DNA of 64,000 bases from Morinoia aosen (lineage: Eukaryota; Arthropoda; Malacostraca; Amphipoda; Talitridae). This document shows, piece by piece, positions 1-13,000 of this stretch; within the stretch, counting starts at the first letter, position 1, and every line of letters starts with the position of its first letter. The position numbers were made by a program, and so were the translations under genes. The notes beneath the pieces are model-generated. The model was not told where the DNA came from and ran no database searches. It saw only the letters and a list, made by a program, of their open reading frames with translations. The DNA is taken from positions 24,227,009 through 24,291,008 of the forward strand of contig CM059578.1 of the NCBI GenBank assembly GCA_030386875.1, read 5' to 3'.

Positions 1-3000
1 GCACTCTGTAATAAATATATTTTGATGGAAATATAGGTTGTGTGAAATGCTAGTTATACAATTCTTTTAATTTTTCGTTAGTAAGCGTCTTCTTTGAACT
101 CTACTTTAGGGTTTTTGTTTTCTTTTGTCTCTGAGCTCCAATGTCGGAGTTTGTGTATTCCGAAATGCGCGCTAGCAAATAATATTTCATTTTTCCTTTT
201 CTGATTTACATTAAGTGTGAAACTTTAAGCCGTAGCAAATCTCAAAAATTTCACTGATGAACCCAGCTTAAAAAGCTCGACATCGTTGATATTAAACACG
301 TCGGTTTTAAACTTTAAATTAGGACTGAAATTTGCTAAAATTAAAAACCGTATTCATCCGTATATGAGACGCACGAGCAACAGTATCACATATGCAGTGA
401 AAAAAATCCCAGTTGAAGAATTTTACCCCCATCAGAGGATTTAAGCAATGACCTAAGCACACATAATATCAATGGAGTTCTGCCATTTAAGATAAGGTCG
501 AGAAACTCTTCTACCATTGAAAGAACAATAAAAGTTACTGGCAATTGAGGAACAGGAGTTATTCTCCCACCGTCAATGAAGGAACTAGAACTATTGCCAC
601 ACTATATCGTTTGATGAAAAATAGTTATTTGTGCCTCAAATTCAATGAATGTTTGATACACAGATTGCATCCTAAAAAAAACGTTCTACGCGGACCATTT
701 CACAAGTTAGTTAAAGTTACTCGCTTTTGTTTGAATTTGATGTAAGAGGAACAACAGTGTCTTCGAATGAGGCGCTAAAAATATGGCTTTTGTATTTTAA
801 GCGGTTGCGAATTTTTTAATGTTACTCACTGTCGATTCGTTCAAAATTATAGTTCCCGTTAAATCACCAAAATTAAACCTGTTAAAGCCCTAGGTGTGTG
901 CAGCACTTAGCATGCAGCAAGAATACTTTATTATTCACTAGATTTACTACACTAGTAATGTATCTGTATTGATAAATGTACAAATAAATATACGTGTGTG
1001 TTTGCATGAGTCAATAGTTTTACCGCACACGATACATCTTACTAAATGTATTTTTTCATTTTTTATTTGTTGGTATACTTATTCAATGTCAGATGATATT
1101 TTGAGAACACAAATACGAACTTTGTCGAATAATTTCAATTTATTAACACTATCTTCATCCTTATTCTGATAATACAGGTTTTTATTGTAATAAAATGAAC
1201 GACAATAGATAACAAGAGGGGATTCTAGCGTACATGGGTGAGGCTAACTAAAAGTGACTCATGAAATGACTGACTCGAATTGTATTTCAACATCACCTAA
1301 GATGTTATTGAAACCGTAGATAATTTCAAAATTTGAAAAATATAACATTTCATTTATTCAACTTTCCATCCATTTCCCTATTAGTTCAGGAATACTAACA
1401 ATTTAAATTCAGATATTAAATATTCAAAAAAATTACTATTGATGATAACACACATGACAAGTTCTTCGTTAAAAATATTTCATTCATAAATCCTGAGTTA
1501 TTATTCCTCAAATAATAAACACAGACATTTGCTGTTTTTACGAACTCTGTTTCGTTAACGAAAGACGATGTGAAATGTAATGAAACTATAACCACACCAC
1601 CCATACGTTGCGAGGTGGGAAAACTCTTCTACGTCTTAAGAAAGTTTTCATCTGAAGGTTAATTTTAATCCTAACCTTCATCAGGGTTGAGGAATGAATT
1701 CATGGCCGTGAATAAGTAGTTGGAACCAAAGATATTGGCTCATGGAAAAAGATGCAAAAATATAGGTCTTGAATAGCGCATGTTTTACAAGAAAGCTCAT
1801 GGAAAAAGATGCAAATATTAGTCTTGAATAGCGCATGGCCGACAAGAAACGAAGAAGCAAAGTCTTATTTTAGTGTAATTTTATCAGATTTCGTAAACTG
1901 ACAGCACGTCCATTTTTTTGTGTGAAGAGGGAAGGGCAAAAACGATCGTCGCCAAAAAAGTAAACCAGCCACTTACAGGGAAATGAAATTCCATGAGATT
2001 TTATGCGCCTTGTTTTTTTGTGACGTATGAAATTCATCAACAAGAAATGTTCTCTTATTACTAAAGTAAATATTATAGTTTTGCCATTTTTATAAACTTT
2101 TGCTTCCATAAGAAACAACATTTCCTTGATATACAGAGCCAAATCGTTTCAAAACCGTTTTGTCAGAAATCACATTTCGAAAACGTTTGAGCTAAGAACG
2201 AGTTTTTCTCTAGCCATTTTTCGCACGGTAATACCATAAAACATTCCTCGCCAGCTGTCACCAGTTTCATCTTCGTATTTCTCACTTTCGTGCGCGACGT
2301 CCAGAGACGCGTCTGTTGAAGAAGCTCCTCGCTCCCTTTCATCTTTTGGCCGCACGCTCCGCCCACCTCAGCGGCAAAGCGCCTCTTCCGTAAGCATACG
2401 CCATAACAACTCTCAATATGACAATTTATTGAGGTAGGCTGACCATTTTAGCCGCAAGTTGTTCCATAAGAGCGAGCTACATATCATCTCTGTAGGGCCT
2501 AGACTAGCATTTATTACGGCAGGGCTTCGGTTGTTTTGCCTCAATGACATGTCCCAACGGCCATTGTCGATGTTGGACGACGACGAGACGACTTGGTGCT
2601 CGAGGCGCTTCTTTGCGTGCGTGTGAACATGATGTTGCTTCCATGCTGTGCTGGTGTAGGTCATTTGGATCTGTTTATTGCTCCACACTTAATCTGGGCT
2701 AAGCTAGTAGACAAATGCAGTCTGTTTTTTTTTCAAATCTCTTTTGCTCAGTTGAGAATAAATTCATTACTAATGAAGTGAAGGTAACGATGGAACCATG
2801 ATTGGAATACGGCATAGGTTTTTTCAAATCATCTCCGCTTAGGCTTAGCAGTTAATGAATTTATTCTTAAATATGCGCTATGAAAAGATTGAACACTGAT
2901 AAAAAATACGCTCATTTTTATTTTCAGATCTTTTCATTTTAGCAGTAACTAAATTCATTTCTAAATAAGTGCAATGAAAAGGTGGAACTCTTCACTCGCT

Positions 3001-3289
3001 TCTAATGACATATCTCACTAAAATGAATACATAAAACCATATCAGAACCATTGCTGTATTGTAGTCAACATTCATTGCCGTCGTCATAAAAGATGGAACG
3101 TTGTACTTTGTCTAAAAAAAACAAGAAAATCAAGCCAGTTCAGGGTAATAAACATGGAGCGCCACTTGGTGTGCTGTATTTTCCGAAACAATTAATGCCG
3201 ATTGTATCATAATGACAGGAAGTTTCCTTAAGCCACAAAATCTCAAGGCTTGGCATAGACAAGAGTGAAAATAATTCTTAAATATTTGA
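1..3289. other. No gene recognised
   Basis: AT-rich sequence with a short tandem duplication (1736–1850). A less AT-rich patch at 2170–2650 carries short minus-strand frames that match nothing I know; it could be a transposon remnant. Confidence 0.6.
1736..1850. repeat. Tandem duplication, ~62 bp, two copies
   Basis: The block GCTCATGGAAAAAGATGCAA, then AGTCTTGAATAGCGCATG occurs twice in a row (about 1738 and 1795). Confidence 0.85.
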
Positions 3290-3670
3290 ATCGACTGCAG
3301 GCACATTAAAAATTGAAGAATATATCGTCAACCTGTTTCATTGACTTTACGCACATCAAAAATGTAAGAATATATCCTTAACTATTTTCATTGACTTTAC
3401 TCACGTAAAAAATTGAAGAATATATCATTAACTATTTTCATTGACTTTACGTACATCAAAAATTGAAGAATATATCCTTAACTATTTTCATTGACTTTAC
3501 GCACATCGAACCCTGAAGAATATATCCTTAACTATTTTCATTGACTTTACGCACATCAAATCCTGAAGAATAAATCCTTAACTATTTTCATTGACTTTAC
3601 GCACATCAAATCCTGAAGAATAAATCCTTAACTATTTTCATTGACTTTACGCACATCAAAAACTGAAGAA
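3290..3670. repeat. 50-bp tandem repeat, ~7.5 copies
   Basis: The unit includes TTGACTTTACGCACATCAAA, then a variable TGAAGAATATATCCTTAACT and ATTTTCA. Unit starts recur every 50 bp from 3341 to 3641. The first copies are diverged, the later ones nearly identical. Confidence 0.95.
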
Positions 3671-6600
3671 AAGATGCTCAATATTTTGTCATTATATTAA
3701 TCACAGCAGAGGTGGACATGCATCATATCTACCTATTGTCTCTTTTTGAGCACGCGTATAAAGTTGAGGTTTTTTGAATGAATAGGTTAATAATAATCTG
3801 AAGGATGCGAACGTTGTTACAGATATGAAGGCAAGCTACATGAATGTGCATATGAATGCAAGCATACACAAGCAAAAACGCCGCAAGATGGATTTTTTAA
3901 TGTTTAACTCAAGAAGGCGTTGCAAGGATTCATGTTTCTGGCAAAACTTATTCTGAGACAAAATTATCCAAGGTAACCAAAAGACACTTTAACAAAGGCA
4001 TGGTTATACAATTAGGAGAGAAATCAAAGTCCGAATTCACAGAGCAAATTCCAAGCATTTCCAAGTTAGCAATACGGCCAAGAGATATAACTTACCAGGT
4101 TGACCACATATTGGGCTAATGTGTACCATTGGGTAAATTGCTCATTAACGCACAGGGGAGAATAAATAGCACTCCATTTAGTTCACTACCTTCTTCAAAA
4201 TAGACTAGAGCTTACAAGTTGAAATACAATAATGCAATTACGCTATTTACACTCTCAACATAGGATAAGAATGAATTCGAGTTGTAAACTTAGTTTTTAA
4301 ACTCTGCTACTCACTCTGCTACTCAAAACTCAAACGTAGTTAACGTGTTAAAATCAAAGTGCCTTACAATTTTGAGAGCGAATCGAACGAAGAAGCCACA
4401 AAATACATTGATGCACTCCTATCTCTAACAGAAAAGTGATTTTTCAATAGAAATTCATGCTCCGGTTCTCAAATATTTCTACGGTTTCATATTTAATTGG
4501 ACCCGTGAGCTTTCGTACGCAAGTTCAGGTTTACATGTTGTGTTATTTGATGTGTGTTTTACAGGATTTTTATTCCACATGATGTGTTTTTTACGTGATG
4601 TGCAGAACGATGCTATTATTTCATTGGTAAACTTTTATTTTTTCCCTCGCTTAAAGTGATTGTTTCCAAGAAGTATTTTAGATGCAGCTGGTATTTCAAA
4701 AAGTATTTCTATTTGAATAAATCAGCACTAGGAATTGCAAAGCGATCTGGCTTATAGTTTATTACAGTGAACTATTTGGAAATGTTTTAATTCAACATAA
4801 ATCGTTTAGGATGCAACATGGATATTTTCATATGAATCAAGGCTTCTTGTTATTAAATGATGAAAACTATTTTTTTCATTGGCGTTATTTCTCTGATTTT
4901 TGTTTCTAGTGTCGCCAATAGAGAAACACTGAATGAAAATAAAAACAAATTAGAAGATGGAGGCTAGCATAACGCTGCGTTGTGTAATAAACTTCTCATT
5001 ATCCAGCTCTCATCTCGAGTATCAGTCAGCTCCAAATTAATTAAGCAATAAGAGCATATCTATACGGAGCAATGAGCAGTTTGTATGTTATTTCCATGTT
5101 TTTTGCTCTGATTAATAACATCTGTTAGCAAAAACACGCACGCAGAAAAAAGTGTTTCACTTGAACAAAGAAACACTTGTAACTGTTTTTCTTGAAAGTC
5201 AGCTAGGGACAAATATCATCGGAAGTGCGGAGATTTTATTTCAGACGGTAAACAGCAGCGCAAAACTTCTGACGTTCCATTTTTTTCCCCGCGGTTCGTC
5301 TCTGCATGAGGTTTGGATTCAGACTCCGGTTATAAAAAATTAGAGTTCTCATAATCGCACTATTTTTATTCAAGTTATTGATTCGTTTTTACGAGTGGGT
5401 GAATAGTAATGTGAAGTGGACGTGTGGACTCAACTTCAAAAACAAGGCGTCGTTTTAGAGTTAGCGGTTTCGTGAGTCACGTCCGTAACTTGGTTCACGA
5501 ATGTAATTTTTGGAACAATGTAGGTGTTTAGTTTCATAAGCCTCAAAGAAGATATTTTGTGACACGTGAGTGTTTTTTAAGCTATAAATATGATTTTCGG
5601 AGCTACGTTTGTAATTTTGGGAGCCACTATGGGGATTTATCGAAACATGGAAAAGATTTTTTAGCCGCGGAAGTAATTTTGGGAACCGCGTATTAAACTG
5701 TAAGAGCATGTGTGCAAATTTGAGTATACAAATTCAAAGTATACAATGAGTAAAAATCTGTAAAAGAGAATATAGCGAATTAAACAAGAAGTTGGAATAA
5801 CGAAACGATAGAACGAAATCAAAGTCTCTTGAATTAAAATAGACACTTGTTCAACTCACATACATAATCCTTCTCTAGACCTTAGAAAATTTTGTTCAAA
5901 AATGGAAACTCGCTGTCTATATTGACGAGCATGCTTCCATGGGACCGTAATAATAGGATGTTTCGGTATTTCTTTCAGAATATTGTATTCTGTATGGTTC
6001 CTAAGCCTGTTAGTTGTCAACTGATGCACTTACTAACAAAATGTTTCCATAATTGCAAGGGAAATCGATATCATGACTAGAGTTAAAGAATGTGAATCGC
6101 AAAGCACGATGTGCATTTCTGCCTGTCATAAATACCATTCTAACGACAGACTCGATTATTATACGAGCAATTTTAGTGATTCATTTTCAATCAAATTTTA
6201 TCAATCCCAATGTACATAGATATAAAGAAAATAGAAAGTTAGGTTGCCTGTAACATGACCATCGAATCTGTCCGGCTTGAAAGGCTACCTGTATTTTAAC
6301 CGTCCAATCTCTGAATTCGAATAAAAAATTATTTGAGTACACGTGTTTCAATAAAAGAAGCCTTCATAAAACATTTTTCTGATTCATCGCATTTGAACCC
6401 AGAGCTCTGCTAAAAGAGAAGTGATCGTGAAAAGTTTGATCGGGAAATACACCCAACAGATTTAACAATTTCTTGCTGGAGTCGATCAAAAGTGCCGATG
6501 AAAATTTCAATTCTTTCCGGAATAATTCAAGCCGTTAAAATTAGTGAATCCTCCAAAAATTGATGGGGGCTCTCAGCATAATACACGCAGCGTCAGAATC

Positions 6601-6763
6601 GCTTCAATGATTCTCCCGTTAAGTGTCGCGTGTTCATCTCGGTGCAGAATTTAACACGACTAACAGCTCAGTGGCCCACCACTTACCAATGGTTTTCAAG
6701 CTTATGTTAACCGAGCACTGCACTAATGGGGCTTACTTCTTTTCAGATACATTTGTTGAAGCG
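3671..6763. other. No gene recognised downstream of gene A
   Basis: AT-rich, short frames only. No poly(A) signal for gene A could be singled out on the minus strand. Confidence 0.6.
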
Positions 6764-7053
6764 ATAACGTGGACGATGCATGAACCGAACAGACGTAGTT
6801 TGGAGACCGACTATATTATAAGTGCAGATTAGTGCCTGAGAAAATTATTCCAATGAAATCTGCAGTTTCAGTCGACTCCTTAGAACTTTCGTACTGCTAC
6901 ACAATAAAGGAAAGGATTACGTGGACGATGCATGAACCGAACAGACTCGGCTTGGAGACCGATTGTGATATAAGTGTAGCTTGGGCAAGAAGGAATTATT
7001 CTAACGAATATCTGCAGATTCTGTCGACTCCTAAGAGCTTTCGTACAGCTGCA
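6764..7053 (-). repeat. Tandem duplication (~152 bp) copying the 3' end of gene A last exon
   Basis: Copies at about 6764–6900 and 6916–7053 share ACGTGGACGATGCATGAACC and the stretch around the stop codon of gene A (TACGAAAG..CT.AGGAGTCGAC on the minus strand). The outer copy keeps only the last ~24 bases of exon 9 as a fragment at 6877–6900, downstream of the real stop. Confidence 0.8.
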
Positions 7054-10000
7054 CCATCACGGTCACCACGGTGAACTGGAACTGAACATCCTGAAGTAGA
7101 AAAGGGAAGAACTTACTAGTTTAAATTTTTCATATTAATAGTCTTGCAAACGGCTGGAAAAAATTAATCGTTTAAATGGAATTCAATTTGAAATTGTACT
7201 GATATTAAAATGATAACTTGACACCTTAGTTAAATAGAGGGTACGGAGTTTTGCGACCCATTTTTATTACCTATTATCCAAAACTTCAGGAAAGGTGGTA
7301 CGTTTCTCTGTATGAAAACCTTGTTCTTCTCTTTCCATGCTAACAAAGACCAATTTTTCATAACTTGCTCACTCAAAGTAAACTAACTTAATTAGTAAAA
7401 AGTTACGTAATAGCGATATAAATTTTATATCTGTTGAATAAATTTTTAAACATTAGTTCTCCTATTGGATTTCAGTGAATGCAACATAAATTATATAATT
7501 TAACCACAAAAACAGACAAAACAGATGAACAAATCATCATTTTTCATCGCATGATAATAATTAAGAGACAAAATTGAGGTGAATTTTAATATTAATGATA
7601 ACAGTGTACTCTCACTATTATACCTCACCTGCCATAGTCCCTGTACTGAGAACTCTGTGATTTTCCCAGCCGTGAATGTGAAGGACTCCATGGTTGCCAT
7701 GTAAAACTTTTCTGCCTGAGAACATAAAATGCAAATATTTACGAAAGATTTTAAAATCAAGGTATAAATTGTGTGCTTCAAGGCAATTGTAAATTTGGCC
7801 TAATAAAACAAATATTTTCATTGATATCTGTCCTTTATTTCAAAGTTGGGAACATACTTTCCTGCGAACTTGTATTCACTTAATCATGACATTCATCTCC
7901 CTCTCAAAGTGATTTGAACAATTAAAATTTAACAGTGAATTTCTGGCAATGAGGGATGATAAAACCATCTGAATATTTTTCAAGATCTGTTTGAATACAT
8001 AAATAATTATTTAACGACATAATATTCTTCGGTGCAGTCTTAAAATCAGGGTAAACTCAGAAGACAATGTTTCAATCATTTTTACTCGTTGAATGCCTCA
8101 CTCTCATGGTAGCTAGTACGACTTTCGAAAATATTTGAGGCAATGAGAAAATAATGTACACCGTTTTCTATTATCTATAATACGTAGGTTTTTGGCGTAT
8201 GCGTTAGCATGCCTCAAACTGTACTTCGAAAGTTGGTAAAAACTAAACATTGGACTCTGTAAGTCACATTCTTCTTGTGCAGAAAATTCCCTGGCATTGT
8301 AATATTCAACACCGTCATTAAAGTTAAATAAATATCAAAAGAATGGTAGTAATAGATAATTGAACGTACATAATTTGTCTCATGTCGTCAGAAAAAACAT
8401 TTATTAAATAATCACGTGGTAACAAAACTGTATAGTAAGCTAAACGCGAGAAATTTGGATTTAGGGATGAATAAAGTTCAAGATTAATTTAACAGAGCAT
8501 TTTTTTTATTCTTATCCTAAAGCCCGGGATCAATGTCCATGAGCTATGTTCATCCCTCTTGAAAATATGTATTAGCCCCCTTCTGAAGCTGATTTTAAAA
8601 TTTGGTTTTTAGATGTCTCAAATTAATTGGTCGATTCTTGATGCACTTGAGAGGTAACGCCCGCGCAGAACTTCACTGACAACAATGTTTCCTATTCCAT
8701 TAATTTTCTCTTTCATCCGAGAATTCATTCTGATAAATTGTAGAACTTGATTGGTAATTTCACTTCACAATATTCTACTCCACAGTCATATAGGAACTCA
8801 CTTTCGAAAATAATTATAGAGGTATATGCTACTAAATCATTTCATGTTATTTTCGCATAGCTAAAAACGATAAGACTCTACCGTAAAGACTCGTTTTGTG
8901 GGTAGGAAAAAGTAACGTCATTCTTTGATTGATGTTAAATCAGAGCTATCCCTGGATTTTGCTATCGATTCTCTTGAGTCGATGACACCGATTGGTTCAA
9001 TAGCTAATCCATTTTACTTACTGAAATTTTTCGGATGAGTGTTTACATTTGGTAGCAAGCAAGTACAGAAAAATTAATTCATATTGGCTGGAGGTCGGTA
9101 TAGTTTATAAATCGCAACCTGTACTCGTTGGGTGTCCACAAATGTGGTAACACGATGACTACACGTGTAAATGATTTACATCCTTAAAAAATTTTGCCTC
9201 ATTTTTCTGCTTGCACATAGGGAAAAAATATCTAAGTTTTCGAAACATCAAAATATATTTTCGGATCAGAATAGAAAATATTAAGTGAAGCTAGTTCATG
9301 CAATCAGCTGATTTCACGGCACCATTTTGCGTTCAATGACACTAAGTCTTCTTTGCAGACAGAGGCTAACGGAAGAAAATTACTCCAACTCAGTAAAGGG
9401 AATTCTGACTGCATCCGCAGCAAATGTTGCTGTGACTATATTGGATTCCTAGTAAACAAAAAAAGAAATATTACACTACAGCTCAAAATTCACCGGTGAT
9501 GGAATGTTCTGAGGTGTTCTGAATTACTATTTGTGTAAAGAAACAAGGTAGCGAATCATTAAAGTAGTTTTTTTGACATAAATAGCTGGAATATTACCAG
9601 TTAGTTATAGTATTACCAGTAATACTCAGTTCTTGCATTGATGATCAGTCACATAGTGAAGGATTCCATTAAAAATATTAGGTGAATTTAACATTAGGTG
9701 AATTTAATATTAGGTGAATTTAACATTATGTGAATTTAACATTAGGTGAATTTAATATTAGGTGAATTTAACATTAGGTGAATTTAGCCTCTAAACTCCA
9801 CTCGTGGCTTTTATCATTTAAATGCGGTTAATTTCAATAAATGAGTACTTAATTCAACCATGCTGAAACCCTTCTCCCGAAGTTTTTATTTCAAAAATTT
9901 GTTTGCTTAAGTTAAGTCCTGTATAAATCAATTTCAAGAGGCCCTTCGCGTCGATGAAATTTCCATAGTTTCTCGTAAAATAAAAACCCAAACGCCAATT

Positions 10001-13000
10001 AAAACCTATTATGTCCTATGTTCAGAAAAGAAATAAAAAAGAAGCAAATTAAAAAAAATGAAATAATTATAAATTCTTCACGACAAAATGAACTTCCACA
10101 GAACTATTTCATTTCCAACTTATAAGCTACTGAAGCGAAATCTTAATGTTTAATAATAATTTCTCTGTGTATATGTAAATATTGCCTACAAAGCAGAGCT
10201 TTCCATGGTCCACCCTACCCCTCTATTCCAAACATTCTTTTAGAAGTTTAAAGCTAATTTCAGAAGATATTTCGTTGCATGACAAATTCTAGGAATAATT
10301 TTGGTTTCAAAAATAAAAACCTTCAAATATTAATGTTAATCGTACCATAACTCGAGTGTTCCTGCACTCCAGTGAATACTTTTGAGCTGAAAGTTCTCTA
10401 TTCTTTTTGGTAACGAAGACTGCTTCCAAAAACAAAACTATTTTCACTAAGTACTGTATCTTAAAAAAGGATTTTCACTCTGTCTTAAATGAAGGTCCAA
10501 GAAAGCCTTCGGGATTTTTTCCTCAGCCTAGCAAAACAAGTTCCATAGAAATGGTCCTCATTTCTGCAAAATGGATTGAAAATTCAAGATGTGTTGAGCG
10601 ATTCACAGAACAGAGAACTTTGCTGCGTTACAGCACAGAAACAATGAGTTCTTTAGTAGAATTGGTCGTACATTTCCAAAATTATGCACATCTAGTGGTA
10701 AGGGATCTGTGCTCGTCAACATGAAAGATGTGCCCATAGCTTCAGAAAAATTGTTCATTAATTAATCACTTTTTTTCAATTTCACTCCTACGAATGCGTT
10801 AAGATTTTTTCCATTTTTTTGTCAGTGCAACTGCAACGAATAACATTTAATATTTCACGAAAAGGCTTACGACTCTATTTAACTTCACTTCTACGAATGC
10901 TAATGGATTTTTTGCTATTTTGTTTAGGTTGCCGCAACACATACAATTAGGCATTCCACCATTCCTACATGCGCTACAAAATACAGCACTCACTTGATAC
11001 ACCGTCTGCGCGTTCGGGGTTTTTTATTTTGTTATTTTTTCTATTTTTTCTAAGCTAGTGCAAAAAATGCAATAAGGCATTTTGCAATCAAACCTGGAAG
11101 AAAAATTATTATTCCACACGCGCTACAGAATACAGCACTCACTTGATCCACCGTCTGCGCGTTCGGAGGCTTCGAACATTGAAGTATCGTTTTTGGCTCA
11201 TCCACCTGAAAGAAAAACGAGGTTGGAAAATTGCTACGAAGCACTCACTAGGTCGATAGTCTCGAACATAGAAAAGATGTTGAAGGGATTTTTATATCAG
11301 AGATTTTCATTCTATTAGTTATTTTTCGTTTAAAGTAGATCCAAATTTTGAAGTGCTCTTTTCATAAACACCTGTTTTGGAATGAAATGCAAATACTCAA
11401 CATTATATAGTGGCTAAGCAAGAACGAATTATTTCTGAACTTTACAAGGACTGCTAATTAAATTAAATGGAGATAGGGGTATTTATAATATAAGTATAGA
11501 ATTTCTGAAGCGGGGACTCCAGCAGCGACATACCGGTGGTCCACCTAAAATACGATCCTTGTATGCGTTTGGTTCCTAGTGTGCAGTATATCTTGTTAGG
11601 GATATGATTACTAATTAATGTGTCATAATAACGACCAATGTTGGGACATGTATTCAACGCTAGTTTCAAATGTTCGAGGGTTCCAGTTCATCTCGACTGT
11701 TATTATCATATCAGACTTGATTTGTAAAGCTGCACATTGCGTCGTAATCTTTTTTCATCAAACACAAGTAATCATAAAGTTCAAATTCAGGGTCTGAATT
11801 TATTAATAAAGGTTCAGGGTTACATTAAATCTTCTTAAAAAGGTTTTTCTCCCATTTATTTCACCAACAGGGATTATTAAATGCCTCAACACTTACATCA
11901 TAAACAAATAGCATGAATAAACTTTGATCACGTAACAGGAACCCATTGCTAGTCTGCTGGCTAACCAATAATGTTCTCTCAATGCTTGATAATTTTTAGC
12001 GAACCCTGACATTTTCTGTGACAGATTCTAAAATACTTGCGTTCGAATAGCAGAAATACAGTATCTGAGGAATCATAGGAACTGGGAAGAATTTGCAAAA
12101 TAGTTTATAAATCGTTAGCATCACAAAGAGTCTATTTCAGTGAACTAAGTAGCAGTGGTTACATGTGCATTTTCGATGGAGCAGATAATAGAAAATGCGA
12201 TATGAGTAATTTGCGATTTTCGTAGTGTATTGAAAGTATTCTATGCTCTAAAAGGGCTACCTGTACTCGTTGGGCAACAAGAAAAATTGAATTTGCCTCT
12301 TTTTATCATCCATATGATCTTTTGATTGAAACAAAATAACCAAAAAGACGAAGAATACATAGTAGAGTTGACAGAAAATTGAGTTCCTAAAGGAAATTCA
12401 CCATGACATACTCAGAAAATATTTTATAGGGGATGACGTACTCGCCATTTAATCTTTACGTAAACTTGCCCTATAAATTAAATCACTTTAAACTTTTACG
12501 GAAAAAAGTTAAATCACTTTATGAATTTATGAATGAGTTGCGATAAAATGCGTTGTGGTTGAACCTAGCACTATTCACAAGCCTTCTTGAGGGGCATAAG
12601 CTATGGCTTCAATTGAATTTCAATCAACAGGCGTAGCAATCATCTATCTATTGTGCAATGTGGAACGAAGAATACTAATCATTCTATTGTATAAGGTAAG
12701 GCCAAAAATATTCTTTGTGTAAATTTCGCACATTAGTCACTCAAAAATATCAATAGCAGGTCGTGTTGAATGCGTTAATTTCGTAACGTGTGCGTCTGTT
12801 ATAAATATTCACATCAAAGTTCATCATATTTTGTAAGCTCATGACATCCGATGAAGCATTGCTGTGAAAGGCAAATACCGCGAAAAATTTGAACCAACGA
12901 CGCTAACAAAAGAACAATGAGTTTTTATATCAATAACCTGAACTGAAGCAAGAAAGTAGCCTTTGAGGTGATTTCGAAAGAAACAAAATGGACAATTTAA

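Noticed and set aside
10407-10724. 105-codon frame in gene A intron 7 as a nested gene
   Set aside because: No recognisable motif or start context; its length is not exceptional for this sequence.
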